Below, one piece after another: positions 1-15,000 of a stretch of 64,000 nt of DNA. Source of the DNA: Helopsaltes ochotensis (taxonomy: Eukaryota; Chordata; Aves; Passeriformes; Locustellidae); assembly GCA_013400155.1 (NCBI GenBank), contig VXBM01000058.1:299600-363599 (forward strand), given 5' to 3'. Below the pieces are notes generated by a model. It was not told where the DNA came from and searched no databases. It worked only from the letters and a program-made list of their open reading frames with translations. Made by a program: the position numbers and the translations under genes. The number at the start of each line of letters is the position of its first letter. Position 1 is the first letter of the stretch.

Positions 1-3000
1 TCTCCATATCTCTCTTGTGTCTTACTTACCTTACTTTGAGCTTGTGATAGTTTGTCTTAACAGCTCTGGGTAGGAGAAATGATGGGCTTTTATGTGCTTG
101 AAGTCTGTTCTGTACCTCTGCTCAAGTCCAAGACTCCTTAGATGTAAAAGTACAGGTAAATAAGTGTGGAAGTAAAAAAATACGCTTTTGTATAATATCT
201 TCTGAGTTGAAAACATTGAGTTGTTTTAGGCTTAGGAGCAACATAAATGAGTTGAGGCACCGAAATAGGAAAGGTGGAAACAATGCATAGTAACACTAGT
301 CAGGGTGGACTCTGATATCCTCCATGCCTGCCCTCCTCTCCCTTCCCTCCAACCCTAAAGAAAAGGAAAAACACACACCTGCATCCCACCCACTCATCAA
401 GGGACTTGAATTACATGTCCTTGGTACTGGTATAATGATTAGTTGTTTACTTGAACTCCTGCAGGTAGCGAGGAGAAGCTCTCTTTACATTATATATGCC
501 TTTGTGGAATATGTGGTAGATGTGTGTTTTTGGACAAGGTAATATTGTAAGATGTGGTTAATGTCAGGGCTAGAGGATGGCATCTTATCCAAGTTAATAA
601 TGTTCTGTGTCTTCTAATGTCAAATCCCTTATGCAATTAGCTTATTCAGTGTAGGGAGTGTCCTGTCCTGGAAGGTGTGTGCAGTGTAACTGAATCTTCT
701 GATCACAGGTGAGATGTGGCTGTGCATTTAAAGAGAACAAATGAAGAAAGTAACTGAGGGTGCATATTAATAGGCTGTATACTGAATTTAAATTTGGAAC
801 TCTGCCTTTGTTAAAGAGGGAGTTGTTATTTTGAGGATACTTTATTTATAATCAACTTACTGACTGCAAACTATAATTTCTCCTTAAAACTTCGCTTGTC
901 TTGTGTTTTGCAGTTGTTTCAGGTGTGATGGTTTGATGAAGTCACCCATTGCACAGGAGTGAGGGAAAGGTAGGAAATTGCTCAGCTGTACAAGGACAGC
1001 AGACAGTCATAAGCTGTGTCAAAAAGCCTGAGTGAACAGCACCTGAGAAGTAGGTATATATGAGATCTTTAGGTTAAACAGTTGGAGAAAACACATTTTC
1101 AGCTGAATTGCGTTTATTGAAAGGCATGGAAGCTGCACAACTTGGGCAAACTTTAGGCCACAATTCCAAGCGTTACAGCTTGGGCTTTAAAGATCTGCTG
1201 CAGTCTATTCCACAGTGTTTTTCAAGTTTGTGATGACAGTGGATGCTGCCATATCTTACACTGGTAGTATTCTGCCTGTTGGATTTAGCAGATAATATTC
1301 TACAATAAAAGACTGGTAATAAAAATTAAGACTGGTGTTACACCATAAGATTGTGAATTAAAGAAGTTAGTTTCACTCCCTTACTCAGTTAGAAGAAGCT
1401 TGGCAGAAGAACAGATACATTCTTTTTCCAAAACTAAGATAGGAAATGTGTTTGTTGCATTTCCTCTATGGCAGCTCTTAAATTGATACAGTTCTGCTGT
1501 ATATTTGTAGACTTGCAAATGAACATAGCCTTGCTGGATACCTGACTCTTGACATGCTCTCAGAACTTTCACCAGCACTTTGGAACTAGAATTGGAAGAA
1601 GCGTGCAAAGCAAGTGCTATTGCACACCTCAGTCTGCACATTTAATTTCTCCGTGGAGTGGGTGGAAACTGAGCTCTCTTCAGATTAGCTGTGAAGAGGG
1701 AAGATGATTTTTGTGACACAATGTGAAGGAATTGTACGACTTCATGACTTCAGTTAATGTTGGCATATTTGAGCACTATGGCCATTTTCTTCAGTAGTTT
1801 AGAGGTTCTTGACGTGTTATCCAAATTAAACTGGAGTTGGAACAGAATGGGCGCTGAAAATTCCAACTTTATTGTGCTTTATGGAGAAGAACTCAAGTAA
1901 ACTAGAACCTGAGAACTTTATATTTAAAAACTTGACATAAATAGAAATGTAGTGGTGAGTTAACTTTTGGGAATACATTTAAACGTAAAGTTGGCTGTGA
2001 GACTCCACTGAAGTGACAGGCAAAGTAATCTCAATCTGTCACTTTCAAAATACAGTGCAGTGACTGTACTTGTTGCTATACTCCATGGCTTCCAGAGATT
2101 GCCTGGAGTAAAGTATATTCCTTGTTTGCTTTTCCTCTGTCACAGACTTAGCCAAAAGCTGTTAAAACTATTCTTGCAGTTTAGATAAAGTAGATTCCTC
2201 TTAAGTAACAAGTCAACGGATAAACTATTGTATCATCTGTTTTTCAAAACTTCTTAATTCATGTATTTTATTCAGATGAAATCTTGCGTTTATCTCAGAT
2301 GGATATCTCGCACTTGATGCTAACTGTGGTTTTAGCACTTGCAGTTTTACCAGCAGCACTGTCAACTTCCTTGACCTGTTCTCAGCGGTCTGCCTATGTT
2401 AAGCTAGTGTTGCTTCTGTTTGTGGCATCTGTTTGTTGCAGTTTCAGATCTACCTTGCAGTTACTGGAAACCCTATTAGAACTCATCTGTACTATTATTC
2501 TAATTTATTAATTTTAATAGAATTAATTTTAATCCTATTTTAGTGATGTTGAAGTATCTAAAAACTTGTATCAGGAGTAAGTCATTTAGATAATTCTGCA
2601 TCACCAGATTGTATAGTGTGTTTTAATCTAAAAGCTGTTCCCCCTCAGCTAAAAAATGGCTTCTTCCTTAGACTCAGAGTTGCAATACTGTTTTCCTTCA
2701 CCAAAATGATGTCAGGCTATTTGTAAAGTCAGCTCAGTAAGATGGCAAATCAAAACCAGACAGCAGGTGATAGTGCTGATGGATATGACAGCAGAGTTCA
2801 ATTAGTATTTTGACTTTCTCTGTTTTGTAACCCACTCTGAAACATCAGTTGAGTTGAATGTTAGCAACTCAATTACAAAATTTCTCTGTTGCACTTTCAT
2901 AAGACTCCTGTGTTTTTGTCTGCTACATCTGCATGGAGCTCTTTCTGCAAATGGAATAACTGGTTTGGTTTTGGGGATATATTAACTTTGGCAAGTTTCC

Positions 3001-3002
3001 TT

Positions 3003-3036
3003 CCCCCGCCCTCCCCATCCCCCCCTTTGCCCCCCC
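3003..3036 (-). other. C-rich tract; G-quadruplex motif on minus strand
   Basis: Five cytosine runs of 5, 3, 4, 7 and 7 bases are separated by 1, 1, 2 and 4 bases. Read on the minus strand these are five G-runs with short loops, which meets the usual G-quadruplex pattern. The plus strand could form an i-motif. It lies in sequence assigned to the first intron. Confidence 0.8.
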
Positions 3037-6000
3037 TCATGTGGCAGATATCAAACATGAACATATGGGCACAGAGTGACACAGCAATAGAAGAATCAAG
3101 CTGGATAAACAACCTCTGCACAGACTAACCCTATCCAAAAGTGTGGTATATGGTTTGTGGTTTTTTATTTTTAAATCCTAGAACTTGCTGCTTACTGCAG
3201 TAATTTGCTTTCTGGAGGGCTGTCTTCTGCCTCCCCTCTTTGTCAGGAGAAGGTGTGGAGACAAGTTTTCTCTCTTCGATCATAACAGAGCTTCAGTGCT
3301 AGGTACCATGGGACAAGAAGGACGGGAAAAGCTTCACAAGTTGTAGGTAATAGAGGTGCTGGCTTCTTTGCAGTGCCTCCTCTGACTTCTTACACCTTCT
3401 GAGAAAGAGAATGGCTGTTTTTATAGCAAGAATGGTGTTCTGGTTACATCCTTAGCCAAAAGATGCAAGGTGGAGGGGACTAGCTTTTTGTAGGAACTGA
3501 GCCTATGAAGAGATTTTTGTACCTGAGCAACTTGAACATCTCCTCTCTCTGGTGGGCATGGTAGGACAGGACAACAGAACTTGTTAGTTGTCTGTAAGGA
3601 CAATGAAGACTCTCTGGGAGTAGGCCTAGTAAGAAACCTCATACTTGCCTTTTAATTCTTCAGTCCTTCTGGGACATTCTTTTCAGCATGTCATGTCTCA
3701 AAATTTAGGATCATCTAATTTCCAGCCTGAAAGTTTCTCTTAACTGTTTGCCTGCTAACTGTATCAATAATTTTCTCTCTTTTATGTTCTTCTGTTGATG
3801 TTTTAATCTTAGCACTTACTGAAAGTATTTACAACCTTGTTGCTGTGCTAAATAATACAGGTTTTATTAGTTCTTTAAGATCACCCTTCTAGTTTTCAGG
3901 TGGAATTCATGTCTCTTGACAAAGGCCCACTGTGTTGGGATAGAGTATTCCAGCTAAACACTGTTTTTACGAAAGCACTGAGAGTTCTCAGTTACTCTGT
4001 AATGGTGTATTCACCTAAGCATTGGTTCCTCTTCCACACCTCTTCTTCCATTCTCCTCCAGCACCACTCTGGAGGAACTGGAACATGTAGTCACTAAAGC
4101 TTAGGTCAACTGGCAGGATTTGGCATACAGTATTGCTTTTTGGGTTCAGTACTGAAGTACAGCATCTCTATATTGAGTGGCAATATTGCACTTCACAGCA
4201 TTGCAAGTGTCTCTTTAGAATAATTTACTGTTCCATATTTTGATATATCCTTACTGTTTTGGGAGAGGGACAGAGGAGGGAAAAGGTAACGTGCAAATTT
4301 TGATAATTTTGGACAAAGGGGAGTTTTGAGGGAACAGCTCTATGTTGAGATAACCATATCATCTGTGCAGTTATTTGGAAATAAGCAGGACTTTAATAAT
4401 AAAGCTTTCATTTTATTTCATAGTTTTTTTCTATGGGTAATAGTCTTCCATTATTACCAACACTTTCTGTGAAACTGGTGCAATGATGCAATCTATTTGG
4501 ATGCTTCTTAAGAACAATTTAAATAGTCCTGGGTTTAACAAAACAGAAATAAAATAATGAACGACCTCTCTTCTGTGAGCCAGGAAATAGTAAGTGTCTA
4601 GAATTCTGCTGTCAAAAACCAAAATCTTTTGCTTGTTGAGTCTGTTGATGTCCTATCATTACTAAAGTAGGATTTCAAGATTTAATACCATTACAAGTTA
4701 AACATTGTTGCCTGCCTTCAAGTGTTAAAAATGTTTCAGCATCCACAGCTTACAGAGAACTGTTTTTCAGTTGTTTTTCAAAACCTTGGGCCTTTGCACA
4801 TTCAGAGTAGCTGAGAATATTGTAAGTCGAATTATGTCTGAGTGGTAGAATATTCTTACTTGAATGGGTTTGCAGTAACACAGCTTTGAAGCCCACTGGA
4901 TAGAACCTGTAGTCCTCATCAAAGTGTATTTTTTTGCTAAACTTTGAAACTTTAGTTCAATGAACACGTCAATCTACATCAGTTCATGGAGTAAACAAAT
5001 ATACTATCGTGGCACTACAGACATAGGGAAGGAAGGTAGGCTGTCCTGTGAAAAGTGTTGAAAAAAATAGACTTTGTTTCTCAGGAAAGGAGAGGGCCTG
5101 TTCCTGGAAATACAGTCAGCACTATGGGTATCTCTTTAAATAGTAGTTTATTTTTTAAAGCAAAGAGATAATTCTTCCTTACTGTATTTTTTGTACTGCT
5201 TCAGGTTGGAGGCCTTTAAATATGCCTGATTTTTGTGTAAAATACCTAGTTGCCAGCTAAAGGCTTAACCTAAGGAGGAGAAAAAGTGAAGTGCTAAAGT
5301 ATGTACAAGTGTTCAGTTTTCATATCACTGATTCTAGCTGTGTTGTCATAAATGTTACAGCTACACCAGGAAAGATAGTTGCTCCTGTGGGAATGTGTGC
5401 CCTTAAGTCCCGTAAGGGAAGGCATTCTGAAGATGTTAACCTGCCGTGCCTAAGCTTTGAGTGACTGAGTCAAGGAATTCAAGAACCCAGAGTTTTGTGC
5501 CTATGAATTCAGGAATGCTGCTCTGAGGTCCCTGAGTGTGACAAGTAGAGGAAATAGAAGCTACTGTATTTCCTCAAATTTTCACCTAACTCTTTGAGAC
5601 ATAGCTGAGTTGGGGCTTGTGAGCCCCTATCCTTGCCTTATGTATATGATCTACCTGATTAAAAAGCATACTTTAGAAGAGTTTGGGCTTTCTGTTGACA
5701 TCATCAAATTCAGGATGTGACTAGTGCAAGCTCAGACTTGTGGTACCTAGAAGCAGCAGCTCAACCTGTGGCAGAACATAGTGATTTAAATGTCTTAAGT
5801 TTAGCTTGGATGCATCCAAAAGCTAGGTAGTTTGTTACTACTTAATAGTATTCCAGATTATGGCAACAAACTAAATTGCGTTTACTCTTGGGCTGTGTTT
5901 GCTGTATTGTTGGGAAGGTTGGTGGCCTAGCTTTGAAGTGGGAATAACTTGAAAATACACATTTGTGACTGGCTATCATTTAAACTGTTTTGTTCTTTGT

Positions 6001-9000
6001 ACTTGAATAGACTGGAGTAGTGTTTGTGGTGGGAGAGTGGAGGAGAAGCTGATGTAATTTCAAGTTGCTTCATCAGAATTTGAAAAGTTTAACTTGTGAC
6101 AATTGGTGATAGATCAAAGTGTCAGATTTTAAATTGTCTTATGACAACTTGTACAGATGCAATCTATATTTTTGACCAACTCCCTAAGTTTCATGTGCTG
6201 AATTTTAATATGGAAATGGTCTGCACTAGCACAACAGTGAAGCTAATGATTCTACTGTATCCCCTTACCCTCTGAGGTGTATGGAACTTTGGATAAATAC
6301 ATGGAGTAGTTGAAAACTACCTTCTGTATAGTACACAAGACTTCCATGTAGGCTTGGATTAGAGCAACTAACTTGCTCTATTTTATCTAGGTGACCATAC
6401 TTGCTAGGATGTCTCCCAAGAAATGTTGTTGGAAGTTTTACCTTCTGTCAGTACTTGGTGTTCTTTGGGAGATATGATGGAGCTCAGTTGAGCAGCTGCA
6501 TAGTGCAGACTCACAGCCCTAATGCCCTCAGGTCTGGCCTGTTTGTTTTCTCTCCTTAGTCTGTGCTATAACTTCAGTAGTGAGTTAAATATTGTATGAA
6601 GAGTATAAGGAAGTGGAATCGCTACTGAGTTTAGAATTAATGGAGTTACAAAAAAACCCCAAAAAACAAATAGGTGTTTTGCTCAGAATGTCTGTTATAC
6701 TAGAATATGTGCAGAATGTTGATGCTGTCATTTTAATTAAAAAAGAATCCATTATGAAACACACCCAAAATATTTTTCTTGAAAATGAAAAAGTACTTCT
6801 GAAACTTTCAGGCTTGTATCAGGCAACTGTTTAATATAATAAATACTGCCATGTTAGTAATATGCTAGTGGTATATTCTGCCCTTTATACAAGAAAAAAC
6901 AACTCTAGACTTCAGTTTTGAAAATTCAATGTTAGATGCTTTGTATCCTCCACTTTCTAACAAAATAGACGTTTAATAGGAAATAGTTTCAATTAGTTTT
7001 TTCATAGATAACTGCACATTTGGAGAGCAGTGTTTTTATCAGCTTTCAGTTGTGTGGTAGAAGTTTGTCTTGGACAGATCAGGCTGTTTTCAAATAGTAC
7101 ACAGTGTTTGTGTCCCAAAACTGGTCTGTCAGGGGAGCCTTTAAATACAGAGTAAACATACAGCTAAATTTTGAACAGCATAGAATAAAGATTCAAAGTC
7201 AGTGCAATTAATTTGGCATCTTTGGTAGCTAGTAGAGGTTGAGGTGCTCTCCTAGCACCTCATCCCACTAGTTGGTGGGAAAAAAGATGTATTTCCAAGA
7301 CTTGGCTTTGGGAAATGGAGGTGTTAAAAATACTGGGATTACCAGAAAGCTTTTTTGCTCATTAATCATGTGGGATGGGGATGTGCGTGCTCCCAGCTCA
7401 GTGTCTTTGGTTTGCAAGACAGATGGAAGAGTAAGACAGGCTGCAGCCTGTAGGAAATATGTGCATTTTACATTTGATATGTAGGATACTGTGCAGAGGG
7501 GAGGGAAGAAACTGGGCTCTCTGCATCTTTCTTTATAAGCCTGTCTGCTTCATATTCTTTCTTTTATCTTTCCCTGAAGCCATTCCATTCTCTGTGATTT
7601 ATACTAAAGTGTTGTAAAGTTATTTTATCTTGCACCATGATGCTGTCCTCTTCAGTTAAATATCCTTTTGTTTCTCTTCCTTACTAGTGCATTTTATTAA
7701 ATAGCTTATAAGAGGATATGAGTAAAGAGGATGATGTGGAGTAGTTCTGGAGTGTGTTATAGATATTCTTTAAAGAAAAAAAACCCAAACCATGAAAACA
7801 AACCAGAAAAATAAGAAATCTTGCATGGGAGTTATGTGAACTTCACTTCCAATTTGGTGTCATGTTAACAGTTATTGATGTTTGCATTATTTTCACGTTT
7901 GCAAAAATGTATTTTGGGAGTGTAGCAAGATGGATGCGTCACTTTGCTTCAAGGTATTATATCATTGATGTATACACAAAGCACCTAGAAGAAACACTGT
8001 CTTCCTTTGCTCTCATCCTCACAGTATTTTTTTTCAGTCCAAGACAAGGCCAAGAGTAATGTGTTGTTTTGGGGGGCAGTAGGTTGTGGGTTTGCTCATA
8101 AAGCATAGTGACTCATTAGTGTTGGATGAAAGATCACCAGTATAGGAGACAGCTCTTTGGGTATTATCATTGTGTCACAGAGCAAATTGCAAAAGCAAAG
8201 ACTTATCAAACCAGCTATTGTAATATCTACTTCTTAAATAATCATTTTGATCAAGCTGTAGGAAACTTACTGCTCTGCTTGTTCTTTTATGAGTGTCTCA
8301 GGGTGGTGAGGAGATTGTTCTGTATTCATCAGAGAGCAGCAGTTTAGTTGGAAGGTAACAAAAAGCCTTGAACAGACTTAGGCAGTACCTATTGGAACAT
8401 TTTGTTGGCAGAAAGTAAGGAGCCTTTCTTTCACCTCTGAAGTGATTGACTATTGACAAGAAATTCAGACTTTGACAAACCTGGCGGTGCCTTGGACCTT
8501 AGGAAAAACACCTCATCAGCTTACCTTGTTAGTCTTGTGAGCTGTAACATATGGGCATAGTTACAGTTGTTCTTGTTCAAGGAAAGTGTGTGGGTAGCCT
8601 GGGAAAGATGAGGTAAAAATCATTGGTGAGGTAAAGCAGAAAAATGTCGGAGTGGTACTTGCACATAAGGAAAGGAGGAGAGGAATTTGTAGCAGATTTT
8701 TTTGTGTGCATTTGGTGATGTTGAGTTCTTGTCTAGCCTAAAACTAAGACTAAATCTGGCATCCTGCTGAAAAGCACTTCAAAGAGCTCTAATATTTAGT
8801 TTTGCTCAAATTCAGCATCATGTACAATGCCTTGTTCCCACAACATTCCCTTGTTTTATTTATGGAGCACTGAGAAGGTGTAATTGTGCAGTGGAGTAGA
8901 CACTTGTCAAAAAAGCGTGCCATAAAATTGTTTCATTCCTTCATAAAGCTCTGGCTTCTGACAACTTTTTCCATGACTGTAAAAGTTTGAACCGTCCTTA

Positions 9001-12000
9001 AATACAATTGTGGGAGCTAATATTGTATTGTTGTATGTATTTAGTGTGAAAGAATAGCTCTGAGCGCTGTAAAACCAAGATCTTACAGTTCATAGGATCA
9101 GTCTAAAGACAGCTTAATCCTTAGTGTTTGACAGGTATTTCTTAGGTTGTGACTTTGTTTTGCTCAGCTTTACACAGACCTTCTGTTTATACAGACGTTT
9201 GGTAGGCAGTTTGGTTCATGATTTCATACAAGGTAAATGTCTTTAATTGTGCCTGTGTCAGTAATTTGGTATGTGTATTGGAGCCTGCTCCTAATTACAT
9301 CACTTCAAGATATAATGTAAATGTATAAATTTTTCTGTGATCAGAGAGTATGTCTGTGGCACTTAATTCCAGGGTGCTGATAGCTTGAGCACTGCCCAGT
9401 TTAGAAAGCCTAGATGTATTTTAATCCCTTTTTTTGTTACAGTATTCTTGTGATAGCAAAAGATCCGTATGCAGATCAGTGCTGAGGAAGCCGGAAACTT
9501 AACCTGTTTTAATTGTATTTCTTCCTCAATGACTGCAATTAAACCATTTCCCAGATTGTGTGTCATGTGGCATAGGACTCTTGCTATGCGTTAGGCCTAT
9601 GACCTTTTCTGTGTAGCATTTGGATGAAGTCTCTGTTCAGGAGAACAGCATAACCTGCTTGAGCCCAATGTTGGGAAAGGAAACCTCAGCAGGCATCAGT
9701 CTGAATCAGAGCTAGACATCAGTGATTAGAAAAACAACACGAAAACTCCTGAAGTCCTCTTGATTTGTCCCAAACTTGTCTTAGTTATATTTTGAAGATG
9801 TAAAAATCTGAAAACCCCTTCTAGGTGAGTATAAAACAGATGAGTACCTTCTACCTAGCCTTGGAAGCATACGGGTTTTTTTGTTTTTTTTAATATTTGA
9901 TTTGTCTTTGTTTTCCCTTTAAAACGTGCTGCTATTACTGAACAGTTTTTTGTAGACTGATTTAGAGCTGAGGCTGAATAGTATCAAAAAGATCCAGTCT
10001 TTTGTTTCTTTACCTTGTTTTTATAATACTGCTAAACCTGTGATCTTGAGTTCATCTGTCGCACTTTTCTAATCCACATCTATAAGTTAACTGGTTTTTG
10101 TTTCTCTTGCCAGCAGTAACTTCTGTAACATCTAGTCTCTTTTCAGTCTAATGGCTGACTAAGATACTTCGCTTTTTGGTTTTTTTGGGGTTTTTTTGCC
10201 TGTACCCTTTTAGTTGACTAGGAGACTGCAGGGATCGTCTTGTATTAATTGGGACTTTGGGTGACCAAACAATGTTCAACTAGCTGCTGAGCTCACTAAG
10301 TCTGTCAGTAATTTAAGACCACTTGGCAGGAGTTGATTAGGAATTTGGCAGGTCTCAGAAAACCTTCCATGCTGCAACTTGGGGCACGTATTGTCTAACA
10401 GGCTCTGCAGGTAGGACGTGGCTGTGCACCGTATCAGTATTTGTCTTGTGCTGTTGCACTTGGTTTTGCTTAAGGGCTGTGTGTACGAGATGCAGGTGAT
10501 GGCAGTCTGCAGTAAGGCACCATCTGGTCTGTGGCATTGGAGTAGGGAAGAGGCTTGATGTTTGAGCAGTCGGTTCTGCGTTCAGATGCAGAGTTGTAAG
10601 TAAATGCAGCTATGCAGCTCAAAGGCAGCTGGGCATTAAGCATTGGGCAGGGCAGATGTGGAGTGGGTCATGGTTTTGAGTGCTTCTTGGTTCACTTGCA
10701 CAAAAGTACTGAAATAAGCTACTAAACTGAAATTTGTACAGATCACTCAGCTGATTTTTTTCTTTTCTTTCTGTGGTAATAGATGCCCCCATTCCCAACT
10801 TTGCCACACCTGTTTTACTTGGTCTTAGCTTGACCACCTGCTTCTGGCTTCCTTCTTTTCTGGCACTGTCGCTCATCTCTACTTCATGAAGGATTCCGTG
10901 CTTTGATTCATGTTGTCTCACAGAAAATAAAGTTCCTCATTTAAATTAATTCCTGTCTTCTGAGTCGAGTCTCCTCCTTCATTCTTGCCAAACAATGTGG
11001 TTTTGTGTTTGTTTTGGTTTTTATTTTTTTTTTTATTATACTGTTAGTGAAAGCTTAAACCACTGTTCAGATAGTGACTTTTGGCCCCTGCCAAAAGGGT
11101 TTATAGAGAATCTGAAAATGAAGATCAGGTAAGATTTTACTTGAATTGTTTATGATGGTTTTTAGTTGAACGTCTGCAATTAATGAGGAATTCATATCAG
11201 TTCACTTTACATACAAACAGCATGCTTTTGGTCAGAATTTGGCTGTTGGAAAATGTGTTCTTTTCTGTTGGAGAGAGCTGCCTTTGTTTGATTTTTAAAA
11301 AGGAAAAGAACTATTATTTTCATTGTTTTTACAAGTTGAAGCTACCCTTCTATTAACACTTGGTAGCAGAATTGCATCTTGAGGCTCTCATAGTGCAAAC
11401 TTAGTCAGTATGTAACAGTATTTTAAAGGTCCTGTAGAGGTAAAATCAAGCTCCTGCTGTAGGACTGATTTGGCAGAAAAATTTTGTGCTGTGACACAAG
11501 TGTACCAAAGATATTTGTTCCTCACTTTTCCTTTGTTTCCTGTTGCTGTGCTAAAAGGGAAAAAGATCTGTCAACAAAGAAAGAAACCTGGTTTAGTATT
11601 TTGCAGCAAACATTTGCCATGTTTGTGTGTGCCTGTTCTCTGTGTGGTCTAACAAATCTTTTGTGTTACTGACGTGGCTTAAATACCTCTGGACTGCTTC
11701 TTAAGCTGAGCTGTCTCTGACTGGCTTGCAGCTATCCAGATCAGACTATTCTTTTCCTTAGTGTAGATTGACTCAGGAGTTTCTGGGCTCTTATGCTTTT
11801 GATAATCTTTATATCTCCATAATAAAAAATATAACTTAACATTTAGCTGGTTAAAAAGCCAAAATAATATAAAATGTTGAATTTAGACTTAGAAACTACA
11901 GGTGTTTAAACATGAAAATGTTTTCTTGAAGCTTTGAGTCCTGGCTCTCTGCCACAATGAGAGCATTCTCTTCCTTTGTTAATAAATTCAAGTCAAACCA

Positions 12001-15000
12001 TATACTAGAGGGAAAACTTACACTGAACTGGTTTGGACACGTTATGAACGGTAACATGGAAAGGTATCAAACTGGGTTTATTTGGAGAAGAATAACTTAA
12101 TATTAGAATTGTTTTACAAGGGAAAATTCTTTGAATGAAGTAGTGAGTAAATGTTCTAGGAGATTATTTTTTATACTTTATTACTTGTGCACTCAAAAAC
12201 GAGGAATAGTTGCTGTTGACAGCACTTTCAATACATAATGTAAAACTACAGAGAAGCAAGAGAAAAAAATGAAATGCTTTCTCTTTTTCCTAGTTTCTCC
12301 TTTGGATGAGGATCAAAGCTCTGACTGATGTGTCTGTTTTGGGAACCAAAGTGCAGTCGAAATTGTAATATTTCAGTCCTTGATGAACGTAAGAGATAGA
12401 AAGCAGTGGTGTGGCAGAACTGAAGAGGGATGCCCTCAAGAGACCATTATAGTTGTTCTCTGCAACTTCCTTAAATTTTTCTTCTCAGACTGCAGTTTCT
12501 GTTTTTCCAGAGGAAAAAAAGGACTATAGGAGTAAAGGCCTTTACTGTCTTAATGTTAGGTAGCCCTCTGAACCACCTTGCAAGAGTTCAGTTAAAATTT
12601 AGGCCTGGTTTTAATTTCTCAGTGCAAAAATACAGTGATTTTTTTTCTTCAGTAATGAAATAAAGCTCTGGATTCCAGTGTGCCATGAACTAGGAACACC
12701 AGTTGTACAATCAGACCTAATATACCTGAGCTTGCCCTTGTAACCTGTACAAGCTATAGTTTTTTGTTCCTTTAAGTTATTCAGATGAGTGGGAATGTTC
12801 TGCTGTCAAACTTCTGCAGCTGCTTAGTTTTTAAGTTTTTTTAGCTAACTTGTAGCCCTCCCCTCCATCCATCCATAGGTTTCTCTTGGTTCTTCAGCTG
12901 ACAAGTTAGTTGTGTTGTTGACTGCCAGTGGTACCTGTACTTCTCAGTAATTTTGAGTAGTGCCCCATTTGCTGTTTCAATTTGACTTTTCCATAGCCCA
13001 GAAGGATTTACTGAGGTTCAGGCTGTACATAACAGCCAATCCATTATTTTATTTCTAAAGGAATGATGGTTGTCAGTTCTCTGTAATCTTAATGGAGCAA
13101 GTTTTTACATTTCTTCCAGGTTCTTGCAATAGTCTTTAGTTTTCTTTTCCTGTACCAGGTTCCATGAAGGGTCTCTGCAGTCTCAGACTTCAAGTTCAAT
13201 TCACCTGCTTGAAGCAGGGGAGACTACTGAGCTTCTGCAACTCTGTCATTGTCACAGCACTGTTCTTAGCAACACCCAAACATGTGATACGTGTATTTAG
13301 ATTTTTTTTCCTTAAGCAATACTTCACAAATCTTCCAGTCCTCTCATAAAGGCAGTAGTCAGAAGTCAGTAGGTAAATCTGCTACTTGGCTTGCTTGGAG
13401 TCATGGCATAGATTACCTTTTGGATCACATAATCCTGACAGCCTGGGCATTCCTCTAGCAAGTAGTGCTGTGCATCTTTTCAGAGGAGTTTTCAGTGTTC
13501 TTATTACCTGTGGGAACTTGTAAATCTTCTAGTTGCAGATAATGAGTATTTGAACTGCCAGTTAGCAGTAAGGGATCACAAATATCTCGAGATTCTTTCC
13601 AGCCAAGGCTTTTTTTTATAGTTCTGATTTAATTCTTGTACTTAGTTGAACTCTTCATCAAAAAGGCATCTGGTCTGAAGAGGAGTTTGCCTCTGAATGC
13701 TGTTAAATTCTGCTTGTCTTCTTATTGATAGCATACTAATGTCTTCAAAGAGAAGTGACAAAAATGATACAGCTATATAAAACTGTAGAAATTCTGTGCC
13801 AGAGTTGTAGAAATCTATTTGCTTACAACTGTACATGCTTGTTTCCAGAAGAAACTGCCTTGATACCTGCTTGTCTGTCGTCTTAGCATCATTAGAGGGA
13901 TCTAGAGTCTTGTTTATCCTGGAGATTTTTGTATGTCCTGAATTTGCTCTAGTTAGGGTGTCTGTGCATGCAGTTCTGTGTGTGTAGTTCTCTAGTTCTT
14001 CTCTAGCATTGGAGAAGGAAAATACAAAAAGAATACAGTCCAGCCTAATATGTGTTTCAGTAAGATTTTGTGTGATTTCTGTATCAAAGGAAGTTATTCT
14101 GATACAAGTCACTGTGTGAGTTTCACATTACTAGATGCAGTGCAGAAAGGAATCCTTAGTATGCCCTCTGGCATCTTTGAATCTTGAGGACAACTTACGG
14201 CTATTCATGGAGAGAAGGTAGAAATGGGAGCAGATAAAGAAATTAAGCGTTACCTTGGTCTTCCTACGTTGCAAGGAGAAAAGTTTGTTGTTTTCTTAAG
14301 AGTCAATGGTTTCATGCAACTGAATAATCCGGGATTTGCATGAATACAGATGAAATGCATGCACCTTGCAGCTTATGGGAGAATGTATTTACCCTTTGTT
14401 TGTGTATAGAAATTTATTATCAGGAAGAAGGGAGGGATGATAAGAATTTAGGACATGTTGCAGAATTTTTTTCTAGGAAGTTTTCAGTATGTTATTTTAT
14501 CCACTCCCTAAAATTCTTCTACATGAGCTACTTCTACAACCAGAAGGGACAAGAGGCTACTAAACTGAAAATACTAACTTCTGCCTGCATGGAGCTTTAA
14601 AATCTGTTTAAGGTGAGGACCTCAGTGGAAAAAGGACAAGGATGAGTGGATAACTCTTGAATTTGGAGAGTATGGGGAGGGAGAATATTGTGTCAAAATC
14701 AGCTGCAGAAAACTGAGTTTAAGGCAACTCCCTGGACTAAAAAGTCAAATTAAATAGAGTTAGTGAAGTAGAAGTAGTAATTGAGTTCTTGCAAGTACTT
14801 GCTTGTAAGGCAAGTAAAGAGGTGTGTATGTCTGCAGGTAAATGAGGAGAACCTTGTGGACAGTGAGCAAAAATGAGGTGCAGCTGAGATCAGTTAAAAA
14901 TGATGTAAATCTGAAACAATTCAGCAGTTACTAAACCGTAGGCAATAATTTCTTCAGTTTAGTCACAATTGAAGTCTGAGCTCTTAAATGTGTTACATGC

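Noticed and set aside
13642..14112. 156-codon open frame on the minus strand
   Set aside because: The translation has no recognisable domain or family resemblance, and no promoter or splice context was seen. One or a few frames of this length are expected by chance in 64 kb read in six frames.
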